DNA of 64,000 bases. Origin: an uncultured Myxococcales bacterium. Lineage in GTDB: Bacteria; Myxococcota_A; UBA9042. Below the pieces are notes generated by a model, which saw nothing but the letters and a program-made list of their open reading frames with translations, did not search any database and was not told the DNA's origin. The stretch is taken from positions 1 through 64,000 of the forward strand of contig CAIYWC010000021.1 in NCBI GenBank assembly GCA_903929795.1, read 5' to 3'. How positions within the stretch are numbered: the first letter of the stretch is position 1; each line of letters starts with the position of its first letter. Positions 47,466 to 57,017 of the stretch are shown one piece after another. The translations under genes were made by a program, and so were the position numbers.

Positions 47466-48608
47466 ATGCTCGGCACATTCTCGCCAATTCCCGCTGGCGC
47501 GGCGGTCTGGCGCGATCGCAAGCGCGCGTGGTGGTCGCTCGGTGTGCTGGCGATGCTGCTGCCGGTGATCGGCATCGCGCTGGCTGAGGCCACCGGCTGG
47601 AGGCTGTTCTACTGGTTCGCCGTGTTCATCATCTTCGGCGCGATTCCCCTGTTTGATCAGCTGCTTGGCGACGATAGTAGCAATCCGCCGGAGAGCGCGG
47701 TGCCTGGATTGGAGCGCGACCCGTTCTACCGCTGGCTGGTGCGACTCGCCGTCACTGCGGAGTTCATCTCGCTCATCGTTTCCGCCCAGACCCTCGCGTC
47801 GCACCGTTTGGGCTGGCTGGACTACCTGGGCGTGTCATTGTCGCTGGCGCTGGTGACCGGCGTGTCGATCAACACGGCGCACGAGCTGGGGCATAAGTCC
47901 AATCGTTTCGAGCGCTTGCTGGCACAGCTGGCGCTCGCTCCCACCGGCTACGGCCACTTTTGCATCGAGCACAACTACGGCCACCACAAGCGCGTCGCCA
48001 CGCCCGAGGACCCGGCGTCGTCGCGCTATGGCGAGGGTTTTTGGCAGTTCTACCCACGGACGACCTGGGGCGGAATCGCCTCCGGCTGGCGCATTGAGCG
48101 CGAGCGGCTGTCGCGTCACGGTTTGCCGGCGTGGCATTGGCGCAACGAGATCCTGCAGTCCTATGCGATGACGGTGCTGATTTGGGCGGGGCTGCTGGCC
48201 TGGCTGGGCGCAGTGATTCTGCCGATGCTCTTGATTCAGGCTATCTACGGCTCGTCGTTATTGGAAGTTGTTAATTACATTGAACATTACGGCCTGCTGC
48301 GCCAGAAGCGCCCGGACGGCGGCTATGAGCGCTGCCAGCCGGAGCACTCCTGGAACAGCAACCGGCGCGTCACCAACCTGTTCCTGTACCAGCTGCAGCG
48401 CCACGCGGATCACCACGCCAACCCGTCGCGCTCGTACCAGTCGCTGCGGCACTTTGACACCGCGCCCGAGCTGCCGGCGGGCTACGCGACGATGATCCTC
48501 GCCGCCTACGTGCCGCCGCTGTGGTTTTGCATCATGAATCACCGCGTAAAAGCGCATTATCACGGCGATTTACGCCTCGCCAACCTGCAAAAGCCGCTGG
48601 CGGATTGA
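47466..48608 (+). CDS. alkB: Alkane 1-monooxygenase
   Basis: NTAHELGHK, EHNYGHHKRVATPEDPASSRYGE, NYIEHYGL, LQRHADHHANPSRSYQSL. Confidence 0.93.
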   Translation: MLGTFSPIPAGAAVWRDRKRAWWSLGVLAMLLPVIGIALAEATGWRLFYWFAVFIIFGAIPLFDQLLGDDSSNPPESAVPGLERDPFYRWLVRLAVTAEFISLIVSAQTLASHRLGWLDYLGVSLSLALVTGVSINTAHELGHKSNRFERLLAQLALAPTGYGHFCIEHNYGHHKRVATPEDPASSRYGEGFWQFYPRTTWGGIASGWRIERERLSRHGLPAWHWRNEILQSYAMTVLIWAGLLAWLGAVILPMLLIQAIYGSSLLEVVNYIEHYGLLRQKRPDGGYERCQPEHSWNSNRRVTNLFLYQLQRHADHHANPSRSYQSLRHFDTAPELPAGYATMILAAYVPPLWFCIMNHRVKAHYHGDLRLANLQKPLAD

Positions 48609-48665
48609 CGGCCCCGGCGCGGCGCGCCAGACTCGGCGGCGAACCTTGCCCAACGGAGGCTGCCG

Positions 48666-49190
48666 ATGAAAGTGCTTGGATACGCAATGGTGTTGGTGCT
48701 GGTGGCGGCGGAAGCGTGGGCGGGCGAGCCGGCCAAACCGGTGGAGTGCGCGCCTTCGCCGGCGTTTGACAAGCTGAAGTCGCTGGCGGGTGAATGGACG
48801 CTGGCGGGCGGCGATGGCAGCGTCGCGGCGGCGTGGAAAGTGACCGCGAATGGCAGCGCGGTCGTGGAAACGCTGTTTCCCGGCTCACCGCACGAGATGC
48901 TGACGGTCTACACGCTGCGCGGCGCGGACCTGCGCTTGACGCACTATTGCGCCGCGGGCAACCAGCCGGAATTGCAGGCGGAAAAGAACGCGGATGCCCA
49001 CAGGATCGCGTTCCATTTTACGGGCGGCGCCGGCATCCAGCCCAGCAAAGACATGCACATGCACAGCGCGTCGTTCGCGTTTGCGGAAGATGGCAGCTTG
49101 CACGAAGAATGGGGCACGTTTGCGGGCGGCAAGCCTGGCGACACCAAGGTCTTCGAGCTCAAGCGTGTCGCGCCACCTACCGCGAAGTAG
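48666..49190 (+). CDS. Secreted DUF1579-like protein
   Basis: Signal peptide; LAGEWTLAG...MLTVYTLRGADLRLTHYCAAGNQPEL. Confidence 0.6.
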   Translation: MKVLGYAMVLVLVAAEAWAGEPAKPVECAPSPAFDKLKSLAGEWTLAGGDGSVAAAWKVTANGSAVVETLFPGSPHEMLTVYTLRGADLRLTHYCAAGNQPELQAEKNADAHRIAFHFTGGAGIQPSKDMHMHSASFAFAEDGSLHEEWGTFAGGKPGDTKVFELKRVAPPTAK

Positions 49191-49226
49191 CTGAAACTAC
49201 AGGCGCATCTGAGACCGCAACCCAAG

Positions 49227-50078
49227 CTACCGCTCCGGGCAACAGTCCGCGTGGCCAGCCTGGCACGCCGTGGCCGCGAGCGCGTGGGCCTCGGCTGTCT
49301 TGCCGTCCTTGTTCAGCAGTTCCGCCTTCAAGCACTGCAGCTCCGGCACGAGCGGATGGCCGGTCGGCAGCTTGGCCAGCAGGTCATCGATCGCCGCCCG
49401 GTACGGCGGTTCGTGCCCCGCCGCGCGCTGCGCCCGCGCGAGAAACAGCTTGTGCGCCGGCTCATCGGGATTCATGCGCACCGCCGCCTCGTAGTACGGC
49501 ACAGCCTCCAGCGGACGCCCGGACTGCTCCAGCATCGTGCCCTTCCACAGCGTCAGCAGCTCATTGGGCGGCGCCAGCGCGACCGCCTCGTCGATCCGCT
49601 GCAGCGCGAGCTGAATGTCCGCCGCCTCAAAAGCCGCAACGGACGCCAGGTACCGCTGAAGCGCCGGCTGCGCAATGACGCGCAAGCCATCGGGCGGACA
49701 CGGATTTCCGCACCGGCGCGGCGTCGCATACCACGTCCGCGGCGTTGGATCGCCCGGGCAGCGCACCTCCCACGCTTCGGTACCTTCCGCGCTCAGCTCG
49801 GGCCGCGTCTCGGCCCGTTCGGTCATCGCCAGGCCGCCATTCGGGCAGACAAGTCGGCCAAAATACAGGGCACCTGCGCGCGTCGCGCCCCACTCCAGCG
49901 GCTTGGACGGCAGCGAGCCATAGCCGACCGGCAGCTGCGCGGTGCAGCTCTGCAGCGTCAGCGCCTGGGTCGCGGGGCAATCGACGGCGTGCTCGGTCAG
50001 CGCTTCGTCGCCGCCGCTGCGCGTGCCGCTGCACGCCGCAAGCAGCGCGACTATCCCGACAATCACCTTTAGTTCCAA
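49227..50078 (-). CDS. TPR-like lipoprotein
   Basis: VIVGIVALLAACSG lipobox; LEAVPYYEAAVRMNPDEPAHKLFLARAQRA; start (TTG 50078 or GTG 50066) uncertain. Confidence 0.65.
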   Translation of the reverse strand: MELKVIVGIVALLAACSGTRSGGDEALTEHAVDCPATQALTLQSCTAQLPVGYGSLPSKPLEWGATRAGALYFGRLVCPNGGLAMTERAETRPELSAEGTEAWEVRCPGDPTPRTWYATPRRCGNPCPPDGLRVIAQPALQRYLASVAAFEAADIQLALQRIDEAVALAPPNELLTLWKGTMLEQSGRPLEAVPYYEAAVRMNPDEPAHKLFLARAQRAAGHEPPYRAAIDDLLAKLPTGHPLVPELQCLKAELLNKDGKTAEAHALAATACQAGHADCCPER

Positions 50079-50178
50079 GGACTTGCGTATTCGCCGCGCG
50101 GCAGTTTTCACCTCAACCTCGTCCGTCGCGGCACGCGGCTGGATTCGGACTTGCCGACTGCGCTGCGACACGCCCATC

Positions 50179-50598
50179 ATGCAGACCGCGGCGAAACCTT
50201 TCAAGCCGCTCGGGGCGGTTGTGCGCAAAGTTGCCTGGATCCTCGCGGCGATCATCGTCTCGGCGCTGACGCTGGTGCTCGCGCGCCAGTTCCTCCTGGC
50301 GCTGCCGGCCGATCACTTTTGCCGCGGCGAGTCGCGCAAGCCGTCGGGCCCGCGGCAGCTGGTGCAGCGCATGGGCGGCGCGCTGCTGGTGTTGGTGGGC
50401 GCAGTGCTGGCAATTCCCGGTGTGCCAGGTCAGGGCCTGCTGATGATCCTGATCGGCCTGATGCTGCTGGACCTGCCGTTTCTGCGGCGGCTGGAGCTGC
50501 GGCTGCTGCGCGTCCCGCTGGTGGCCCAGGCCGTGAACGCGCTGCGCAGCCAAGGCGGCAAGCCGCCGCTGGAGCTGCCCAAGCCGCCGGACGCCTGA
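50179..50598 (+). CDS. Small membrane protein (PGPGW-like)
   Basis: GGALLVLVGAVLAIPGVPGQGLLMILIGLMLLDLPFLRRLE. Confidence 0.6.
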   Translation: MQTAAKPFKPLGAVVRKVAWILAAIIVSALTLVLARQFLLALPADHFCRGESRKPSGPRQLVQRMGGALLVLVGAVLAIPGVPGQGLLMILIGLMLLDLPFLRRLELRLLRVPLVAQAVNALRSQGGKPPLELPKPPDA

Positions 50599-50656
50599 TC
50601 GGCTTGCAACGCGCACCCGCTTCCCGCACGATGGCAGTTGACGCGGAGGCCTCTGG

Positions 50657-52915
50657 ATGCGGTTCGACAGGCTGGGCTGGTGGGCAGTGTGGATGGCAAT
50701 GGCCAGCGGCTGCTCAGGAAAACCAAATACTTCTGCAGCATTGCAAGGCTGCCTGAACGGCGGCACCCAGACGGATTGCCGCGCACAGGCGGACGTGCGT
50801 TTGGTCACGCCCGCGCGCTCAATCACCGACCAGAGCGCGGTCGATGTCCAGGTCGGCGGCATGCCGATCGGCGACGCCGTGGACCTCGAATTCCAGATCA
50901 ACAACACGATTTCCGTGACCACAGCCGCAGTTCTGCGCGTGTCGGACATCACGCTCACACCGACGGACGCCAGCACTGCGTGGTCGTGCGCGGCGGACGA
51001 CGGCACGCCCTGCACACTGATGACCGGCAAGTGGCAAGACATCGTCCCCGCGGGCGGCAACTGGCCCAACACGGTGACATCGCAGAGCTTTCGGATTCAT
51101 TACAAGAAGCTGGATGCCAGCCTGCACGAGGCCAAGGTGTGCGTCCAGGCGTCGGGCGATCCGAGCCTGCCGGCCGTCGGGCTGTGCTTTTCGCTGGACA
51201 CCAAGCTGGGCAAGCCGAGCTTGACGCTGACGCCCAAGAGCATTGATTTCGGCCACATCCTGATTGGCAAGACCTCGACTATCCAGACGATTTCCGTGCT
51301 GAACACCGGCGATGCGCCGCTGGTCGTCAGCCATGTCGACTTGACCACCGACAGCGGTTTTTCGCTGGACATGGGCGACGGCGTCACGCGCACCAGCCCG
51401 TCCGGCTTTGACATCGCACCGGCGTTGTCGCTCGATCCGGGCAAGACGGCGACGTGGAAGGCTTGGTTTACCGCGCCGGACACCCATGCCAAGAGCGCGT
51501 CCGTGGTGCTGACGACCAACGACGCGACGGCGGTGAAGCCGACCGTGGTGCTGACGGCGAACGGCAACGTGCCGTGCCTGAAGATCGTGCAGGCGCCACA
51601 GCTCGACTTTGGCGCGGTCGTGCTCGGCCAGATCGCGGCGCAGGCAATCAACCTGCAAAATTGCGGGCAGACGGCGCTGTCGGTCACGTCGATTCACCTG
51701 CAGGACGGCGCGAACCCCTCGTTTGTGCTGGATTTTGGCACCGACCCGACGCCGAGCTCGGACGCGCCGCTGACGATCGCGCTCAACACGCCATACACGC
51801 TGCACGCAACCTACACGCCGGCGGCGCTGAGCCAGGAAGTGAGCGGGACTTTGACCAGCGATATCGCGGTGATGGAGGTCGATTCCAACGCGGAGCCGCA
51901 GCAGGTCAAGCTGACCGGCGTGGGCGTGACCTCGCTGTGCCCCAAGGCCGAGATCACGGTGAAAGAGGGCGAGGAGGTCATTCCGCAGTCGGTGCTGCAC
52001 CTGTCGGCGCAAAACTCCAGTTCGGCAGGCGGCAGCGCGATTGCCAAGTGGCAGTGGACCGTGAAGAAGCAGCCGGTCGGTTCGAACCAGAAATTCGTGC
52101 CGAATTCCAGCTCCTTGGACACCACTTTTGTGACGAACGCGGCCGGCGAGTACGACTTTTGCCTCAGCGTGATCGACGACAAAGGCGTGAAATCCTGCGC
52201 GGATGCGTGCACGACGGTCATCGTCGTGCCCAAGGACGCGCTGCACGTGGAGCTGCTGTGGCACACGCCGGCGGATCCGGACGAGACGGACACCGTGGGC
52301 GCGGACGAGGACTTGCACCTGGCGCACCAGCTGGCGAACCAGCCGGATATCGACTGCGACGGCGACCCAGATCCCTGGTTTGACACGACTTTTGACTGCT
52401 ACTGGTGGGTGCCGACGCCGCATTGGGGCGTGGCCTCGACCACCTCGTCATCGGCGACACTGGATCTGGACGATACGGACGGCGCCGGCCCGGAGAACAT
52501 CAGCTTGCCGCAGCCGGAGGGCACGGCCAGCGATCCGCACACGTACGCCATCGGCGTACATTACTGGAATGACCACGGATTTGGCCATTCCTGGGCCACC
52601 GTGCGCGTCTACGTGCTGGGCAACCTCGCCGCCGAATACAACCAACCGGAGCCGAACCAGCCGGCGGGCGGCGGCATCGAGATGAAGGCCCTGGACCTGT
52701 GGTATGTCGGCAAGATCAACTGGCCCAACCAGGCCGTCGGCGGCACCGGTCCGGTCATGGACACGTGTTACCAGTCCGGCGACGCGTGCATCGGCAAGAA
52801 GTCACCGAGCGACCCCGCGGGCGGCAAGATGTGGCAGGTCAGCGGCAGCTGGTGCATCACGCCGTGCTACATCAGCGGCAACGCGCCGACCGGCTCAGCG
52901 TTTTGCGGCAAATAG
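50657..52915 (+). CDS. Lipoprotein with ASH/choice-of-anchor-D-type repeats
   Basis: MAMASGCSG lipobox; SIDFGHILIGKTSTIQTISVLNTGDAPLVVSHV and LDFGAVVLGQIAAQAINLQNCGQTALSVTSI. Confidence 0.8.
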   Translation: MRFDRLGWWAVWMAMASGCSGKPNTSAALQGCLNGGTQTDCRAQADVRLVTPARSITDQSAVDVQVGGMPIGDAVDLEFQINNTISVTTAAVLRVSDITLTPTDASTAWSCAADDGTPCTLMTGKWQDIVPAGGNWPNTVTSQSFRIHYKKLDASLHEAKVCVQASGDPSLPAVGLCFSLDTKLGKPSLTLTPKSIDFGHILIGKTSTIQTISVLNTGDAPLVVSHVDLTTDSGFSLDMGDGVTRTSPSGFDIAPALSLDPGKTATWKAWFTAPDTHAKSASVVLTTNDATAVKPTVVLTANGNVPCLKIVQAPQLDFGAVVLGQIAAQAINLQNCGQTALSVTSIHLQDGANPSFVLDFGTDPTPSSDAPLTIALNTPYTLHATYTPAALSQEVSGTLTSDIAVMEVDSNAEPQQVKLTGVGVTSLCPKAEITVKEGEEVIPQSVLHLSAQNSSSAGGSAIAKWQWTVKKQPVGSNQKFVPNSSSLDTTFVTNAAGEYDFCLSVIDDKGVKSCADACTTVIVVPKDALHVELLWHTPADPDETDTVGADEDLHLAHQLANQPDIDCDGDPDPWFDTTFDCYWWVPTPHWGVASTTSSSATLDLDDTDGAGPENISLPQPEGTASDPHTYAIGVHYWNDHGFGHSWATVRVYVLGNLAAEYNQPEPNQPAGGGIEMKALDLWYVGKINWPNQAVGGTGPVMDTCYQSGDACIGKKSPSDPAGGKMWQVSGSWCITPCYISGNAPTGSAFCGK

Positions 52916-53167
52916 CCGGCCAAACGCACAGAAACATTGCGCCTCTTGACCGTCCCGACCAGCAGGTGTTTGCCGAGTTGGGACGACGGCGCTGTGCCAG
53001 TCGCGTTGGGTTGAAGCTGGAGGCCGCGATGAACTGGCGCAAGACAGATTCAAAGTCACCTGCCGTACAGTCGGCTGCGGCCGGCGCCCCGGGCATTCGC
53101 GGCGCGCCAGGCCGCGGCGCCGCAGAAGTGGCGGATGCACGCGGCGGCGCGCACAATGGCGGCGGCG

Positions 53168-53320
53168 GCATGAGCAAACACTCAGACCGAAGTTTGAGTT
53201 CAGCCGTTCCCGATTCGCGGGGTCGCACCGGAGGTGCACGCTCGCGATCCCAGTCTGAAATGCAACAGCCCTAAGCGACGAAGTTTGGTGTTGGACATCG
53301 GTCAGGATGTGTAGAGGTTG
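53168..53320 (+). repeat. Dispersed intergenic repeat, family 1, copy C
   Basis: GCATGAGCAAACACTCAGACCGAAGTTTG...TCGCACCGGAGGTGCACGCTCGCGATCCCAGTCTGAAATGCAACAG...GGTCAGGATGTGTAGA. Confidence 0.75.
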
Positions 53321-53321
53321 G

Positions 53322-54626
53322 ATGGCACAGGATCGGCGCAGGACTTCAGACCCGGACGCCCATCCCGACTACCGCGCCCCGGCTGATCGCGCTCCAGGTA
53401 TTCGCGCGGCCGGGGCTTGCTGGACCCGCACCATCCTGCACGCGGACATGGACGCGTTTTACGCCTCGGTCGAGCAGCTGGACAACCCGCAGCTGCGCGG
53501 CCAGCCGCTGCTGATCGGCGTGGACCACCCGCGCTCCGTTGTTTCGACCGCCAGTTACGAGGCGCGGCCGTTTGGTGTCGGCAGCGCGATGCCGATGGTC
53601 GAGGCCAAGCGGCGGTGCCCGCAGGCGATCATCGTGCCGCCGCGAATGCAGCGCTACGCCGAAGTGTCCGAGCAAATCATGACCGTTTTCGCAGACTTTT
53701 CGCCGCGCGTGGAGCCGTTGTCGCTGGACGAGGCGTTCGTCGACCTGACCGGCTCCGAGCGGCTGCTGGGCCCGCCGGATGTCGTGGCGCGCAACGTGAA
53801 AGCGGCGGTCAAGGCGGCGACGGGCGGGCTGAACGTTTCGGTCGGCGTGTCGGGCTGCAAATTCGTCGCGAAGGTCGCGAGCGATTTCCGCAAGCCGGAC
53901 GGCCTACTTGTCGTGCCGCCAGACGCAATGCTCGCATTCCTGGCGCCGTTGCCAATTTCCCGACTCTGGGGCGTCGGCAAACACGGCGAAGAGCTGTTGC
54001 GCAATATGGACTTGCGAACGATTGGCGACGTGGCGAGCGCCGATCCGCTCTGGCTCAAGCAGCGGCTGGGCTCCCTGGGTCCACACGTGTACGCGCTGGC
54101 GCACGCGGACGATCAGCGGCCGGTGGTGGCGGACCGCGAGGCGCAAAGCATCAGCTCCGAGGAGACGCTGGACGTGGACGTGAGCGGCCGCGCGGCCATT
54201 GAGCCCTACCTGCTGCGCGCTGCGGATCGGGTTGCGCGGCGGCTGCGGCGTGCAGGCCTGCGGGCGGGCGGCGTGCGATTGAAGCTGAAGACCCACAAAT
54301 TCCAGAATCTGGGCCGACAGGTTGCGTTGCTTCCGCCCACGACGAGCAGTTCCGCGCTGTATGACGAGGCGTGCAAGCTGCTGGCGCACGTGGACCTGAC
54401 GCAGCGATATCGGCTGATCGGCCTGGGCGCCTATGACCTGCAGCGGGAGGGCGCGCCGATCCAAGGGCTGCTCTTTGGCGAACCGGAGCGCAAGAAAAAC
54501 GACAAGTTGGACCGGGCGCTGGACAGCCTGCGGGAGCGATTCGGCAAGGGCGCGGTGCAGCGCGGCTCGGACATGGGTGCACGGGAGCGTTTTGGCCTGC
54601 CGACCGGCAAGCTGCCAGACGACTGA
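53322..54626 (+). CDS. dinB: DNA polymerase IV (Y-family)
   Basis: ILHADMDAFYASVEQLDNPQLRGQPLLIG, SYEARPFGVGSAMPMVEAKRRCP, EPLSLDEAFVDLTGS; exact start uncertain. Confidence 0.92.
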   Translation: MAQDRRRTSDPDAHPDYRAPADRAPGIRAAGACWTRTILHADMDAFYASVEQLDNPQLRGQPLLIGVDHPRSVVSTASYEARPFGVGSAMPMVEAKRRCPQAIIVPPRMQRYAEVSEQIMTVFADFSPRVEPLSLDEAFVDLTGSERLLGPPDVVARNVKAAVKAATGGLNVSVGVSGCKFVAKVASDFRKPDGLLVVPPDAMLAFLAPLPISRLWGVGKHGEELLRNMDLRTIGDVASADPLWLKQRLGSLGPHVYALAHADDQRPVVADREAQSISSEETLDVDVSGRAAIEPYLLRAADRVARRLRRAGLRAGGVRLKLKTHKFQNLGRQVALLPPTTSSSALYDEACKLLAHVDLTQRYRLIGLGAYDLQREGAPIQGLLFGEPERKKNDKLDRALDSLRERFGKGAVQRGSDMGARERFGLPTGKLPDD

Positions 54627-54870
54627 CACGCGGCGGCTGCGTCCAATGGATGGGCAAGCGGCTGATTTTCAATGGCTCAGCTACTTTTTCTCCGCCGCTT
54701 GGACTTTTCTTGCGCGGCAAAAGTCGCCAGGGTCCGAACACCCTATCAGCGCGCCGACCGAGGCGTGCCGGCGGATGGCCAAGGCGATCGTACGGTCGGA
54801 CGAGGCCACCGTCTTCATCAACCAGGCCGGCGTGGCCGCCGCGGACTCTGACTGGAAGTCAGGTCAAGGC

Positions 54871-55015
54871 GAGCCGCCGAAGGATGGAGCGGCACGTCGC
54901 CCAAAAGCGCCGTGGGACCGCATTGGTGGACGTGCGTCCGGGCCTCGGTCAGGACGCGCTTCGGCGGGGTGGACGCAAAGTCGGGTGGACCCCGGCGCAA
55001 AAGCCGCCCGTGCGC
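54871..55015 (+). repeat. Dispersed intergenic repeat, family 2, copy 2
   Basis: GTGGGACCGCATTGGTGGACGTGCGTCCGGG...GCGCTTCGGCGGGGTGG...ACCCCGGCG, matching 11-150. Confidence 0.6.
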
Positions 55016-55088
55016 CTGGGGCTCAGGCGGACCGGCGCGCGACTGGAGGACTCGCCCGCGTAACGTCAGGCGAGCGCTTGAACCTCCG

Positions 55089-56963
55089 TTAGTTTCTTCC
55101 GACCGAATGTCCGCCAAACGGCTTGCCGAGCCGGACGGCTTCGCTGTAGGCGGGAAGCTGCACAAGTTGGCGACCGCGAAACCATTCAAGAATCTCAAGT
55201 AAACTCAAATACTTGTCGCACGGTCGCGGGTGTTGCTCCAGCCAGTCCGCGCGCAGGTCCACGACGCGACAGCGCTTGTCCATCGGCGACCAGGACAGCT
55301 TCACCCCATCGTCGCGCTGGGCCGTCAGCATCCCTTCATTCGCCCAGAAAAACTGGACCTTGCGGCGCCAGGCGTCGTCAAAGAGCGACTCGCCCTGCAG
55401 CATCGCCTCGTCGTACGGAACACGCATCGCGTCCAACAGCGTTGGCAGCAGGTCGATGTGCTGGGTCTCGTGTTCGATGCGGCGCGGCGCAAACAGCTTG
55501 GGCTGCCAAAACACGGCGGGTGTCTCGAAATTCTCCCGGTAGCTTCCACGCGCGTGCGCCCAGTTGCGCGCGTGCTGGCCAAACGCCTCGCCATGGTCGC
55601 CGGTCAGCACCAGGATCGTCCGATCCAGCGCGCCCTGTTTGCGCAACTGTTCGATCACACGAGCAATCTGCGTATCCAGCAGCCACAAGCTGTTGTGGTA
55701 TTGGTCGATTCGCTCCTGACCGGTGTAGTGGCGCGTCGCCGGGCCGTAATCCGTGTAGGGCCAGTGCGGTACATAGCTGTAATACATCGCCAAAAACGGC
55801 TCGTGCGCCCGCGCCAGACGGTCGAGAAACGTACTCATGACCGCGATTTCGTCCTTGCATAGTCCTTCGCCCGGGGGCACAGCCGTCACGGTCGATTCGG
55901 CAAAACCGACCAGCTCGGTCAAGCCAGAGTGCTGCAAAAAGGGCTTGGGAAAAAAGTACGAAAGCTTGCCCGGAGTGTACAAGAACTTCTCGTAATTACT
56001 TGGCAAAAATCGCGGCAGTGCCGGCACGTAGTTGTCCGGCTGGATGCTGAACATCTGCATCTGCGGCGCCGGGCTCAGCCCGCTCAGCATCGCGAAAATG
56101 CTGGTCGCGCTGGAATTCGACGGCGACTGGTGGTGCGCCAGGTACCAGCCTTCGTCGGCCAGCTTGCGCAACGTCGGCATCGGCGGCCGGCCGGGAAACG
56201 TCTCGCCCTCAAAATACCGCGTTCCGGTGGATTCCATGATGATCCACACCACGTTCCATGGCTTTTCCGCCGGTTCTGGCAGAGTTTTCGCCGTCGGCCC
56301 CGGCGCCATGAGCCGCGGATCGGTCGGCCGCAGCGGTTGGGTCGAAGACACGTCGGCCGGGAGTGGATCGGCGATCGGAAAGCCCGCCAGATCCAGCTCA
56401 GCGTCGTGTAGCATCAGGTAACCAAGGGGATTTTGCACGGCATCAGCCGACCATTGCGCCGGGCGCGCGGGCGCCAGCAGCGGCAGCAGCGCGAACAGCG
56501 CGGCCAGCGCGAGCACAATCACCGGGCGCACGCGCGCACGCCCCGCCGGCAGCCAGCGCAGCGTCAGAAGCAGCAGCGGCGCGCCCGCGATCAAGGCCAC
56601 GTCGCTCGGCTGCGTGTTCGCGTCCACCGCGAGCAGCTCGCCGGACAGGTACGCGTCGCGCACCCAGGTCCGGTCGACGCCCTGGTGCAGCGCCGCCAGC
56701 AGGATCGCGTAAGCCCGCGCATCGACAACGCAAAATGTCAGAATCGGCAAGGTCATGAGCACGCCGGTCCAGCGCCAGCGCCAGCCCAGCAGCAGCGCCA
56801 CCAGCGTCGCCAGCCCGGTCCACGCGAGGTCCTGCCACGCGCCCGCCCAGACCATCGCTGAATGCAGCGACACGTGCAGCCCGGCGCGATAGAGGAACCA
56901 CACGATGAGCCACGCGAGCGCGATGTCAACGGCGAGCTCAGCGCGATGTTGGGAAGGCGTCAT
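55089..56963 (-). CDS. Membrane sulfatase / alkaline-phosphatase superfamily (LTA synthase-like)
   Basis: N-terminal TM segments; WNVVWIIMESTGTRYFEGETFPGRPPMPTLRKL; TGDHGEAFGQHARNWAHARGSYRENFETPAVFW. Confidence 0.87.
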   Translation of the reverse strand: MTPSQHRAELAVDIALAWLIVWFLYRAGLHVSLHSAMVWAGAWQDLAWTGLATLVALLLGWRWRWTGVLMTLPILTFCVVDARAYAILLAALHQGVDRTWVRDAYLSGELLAVDANTQPSDVALIAGAPLLLLTLRWLPAGRARVRPVIVLALAALFALLPLLAPARPAQWSADAVQNPLGYLMLHDAELDLAGFPIADPLPADVSSTQPLRPTDPRLMAPGPTAKTLPEPAEKPWNVVWIIMESTGTRYFEGETFPGRPPMPTLRKLADEGWYLAHHQSPSNSSATSIFAMLSGLSPAPQMQMFSIQPDNYVPALPRFLPSNYEKFLYTPGKLSYFFPKPFLQHSGLTELVGFAESTVTAVPPGEGLCKDEIAVMSTFLDRLARAHEPFLAMYYSYVPHWPYTDYGPATRHYTGQERIDQYHNSLWLLDTQIARVIEQLRKQGALDRTILVLTGDHGEAFGQHARNWAHARGSYRENFETPAVFWQPKLFAPRRIEHETQHIDLLPTLLDAMRVPYDEAMLQGESLFDDAWRRKVQFFWANEGMLTAQRDDGVKLSWSPMDKRCRVVDLRADWLEQHPRPCDKYLSLLEILEWFRGRQLVQLPAYSEAVRLGKPFGGHSVGRN

Positions 56964-57017
56964 CGCTTGTTACCGAACCACAAAAGTGTCCGCACCGCAA
57001 GCGAACTGGCACCCGGT

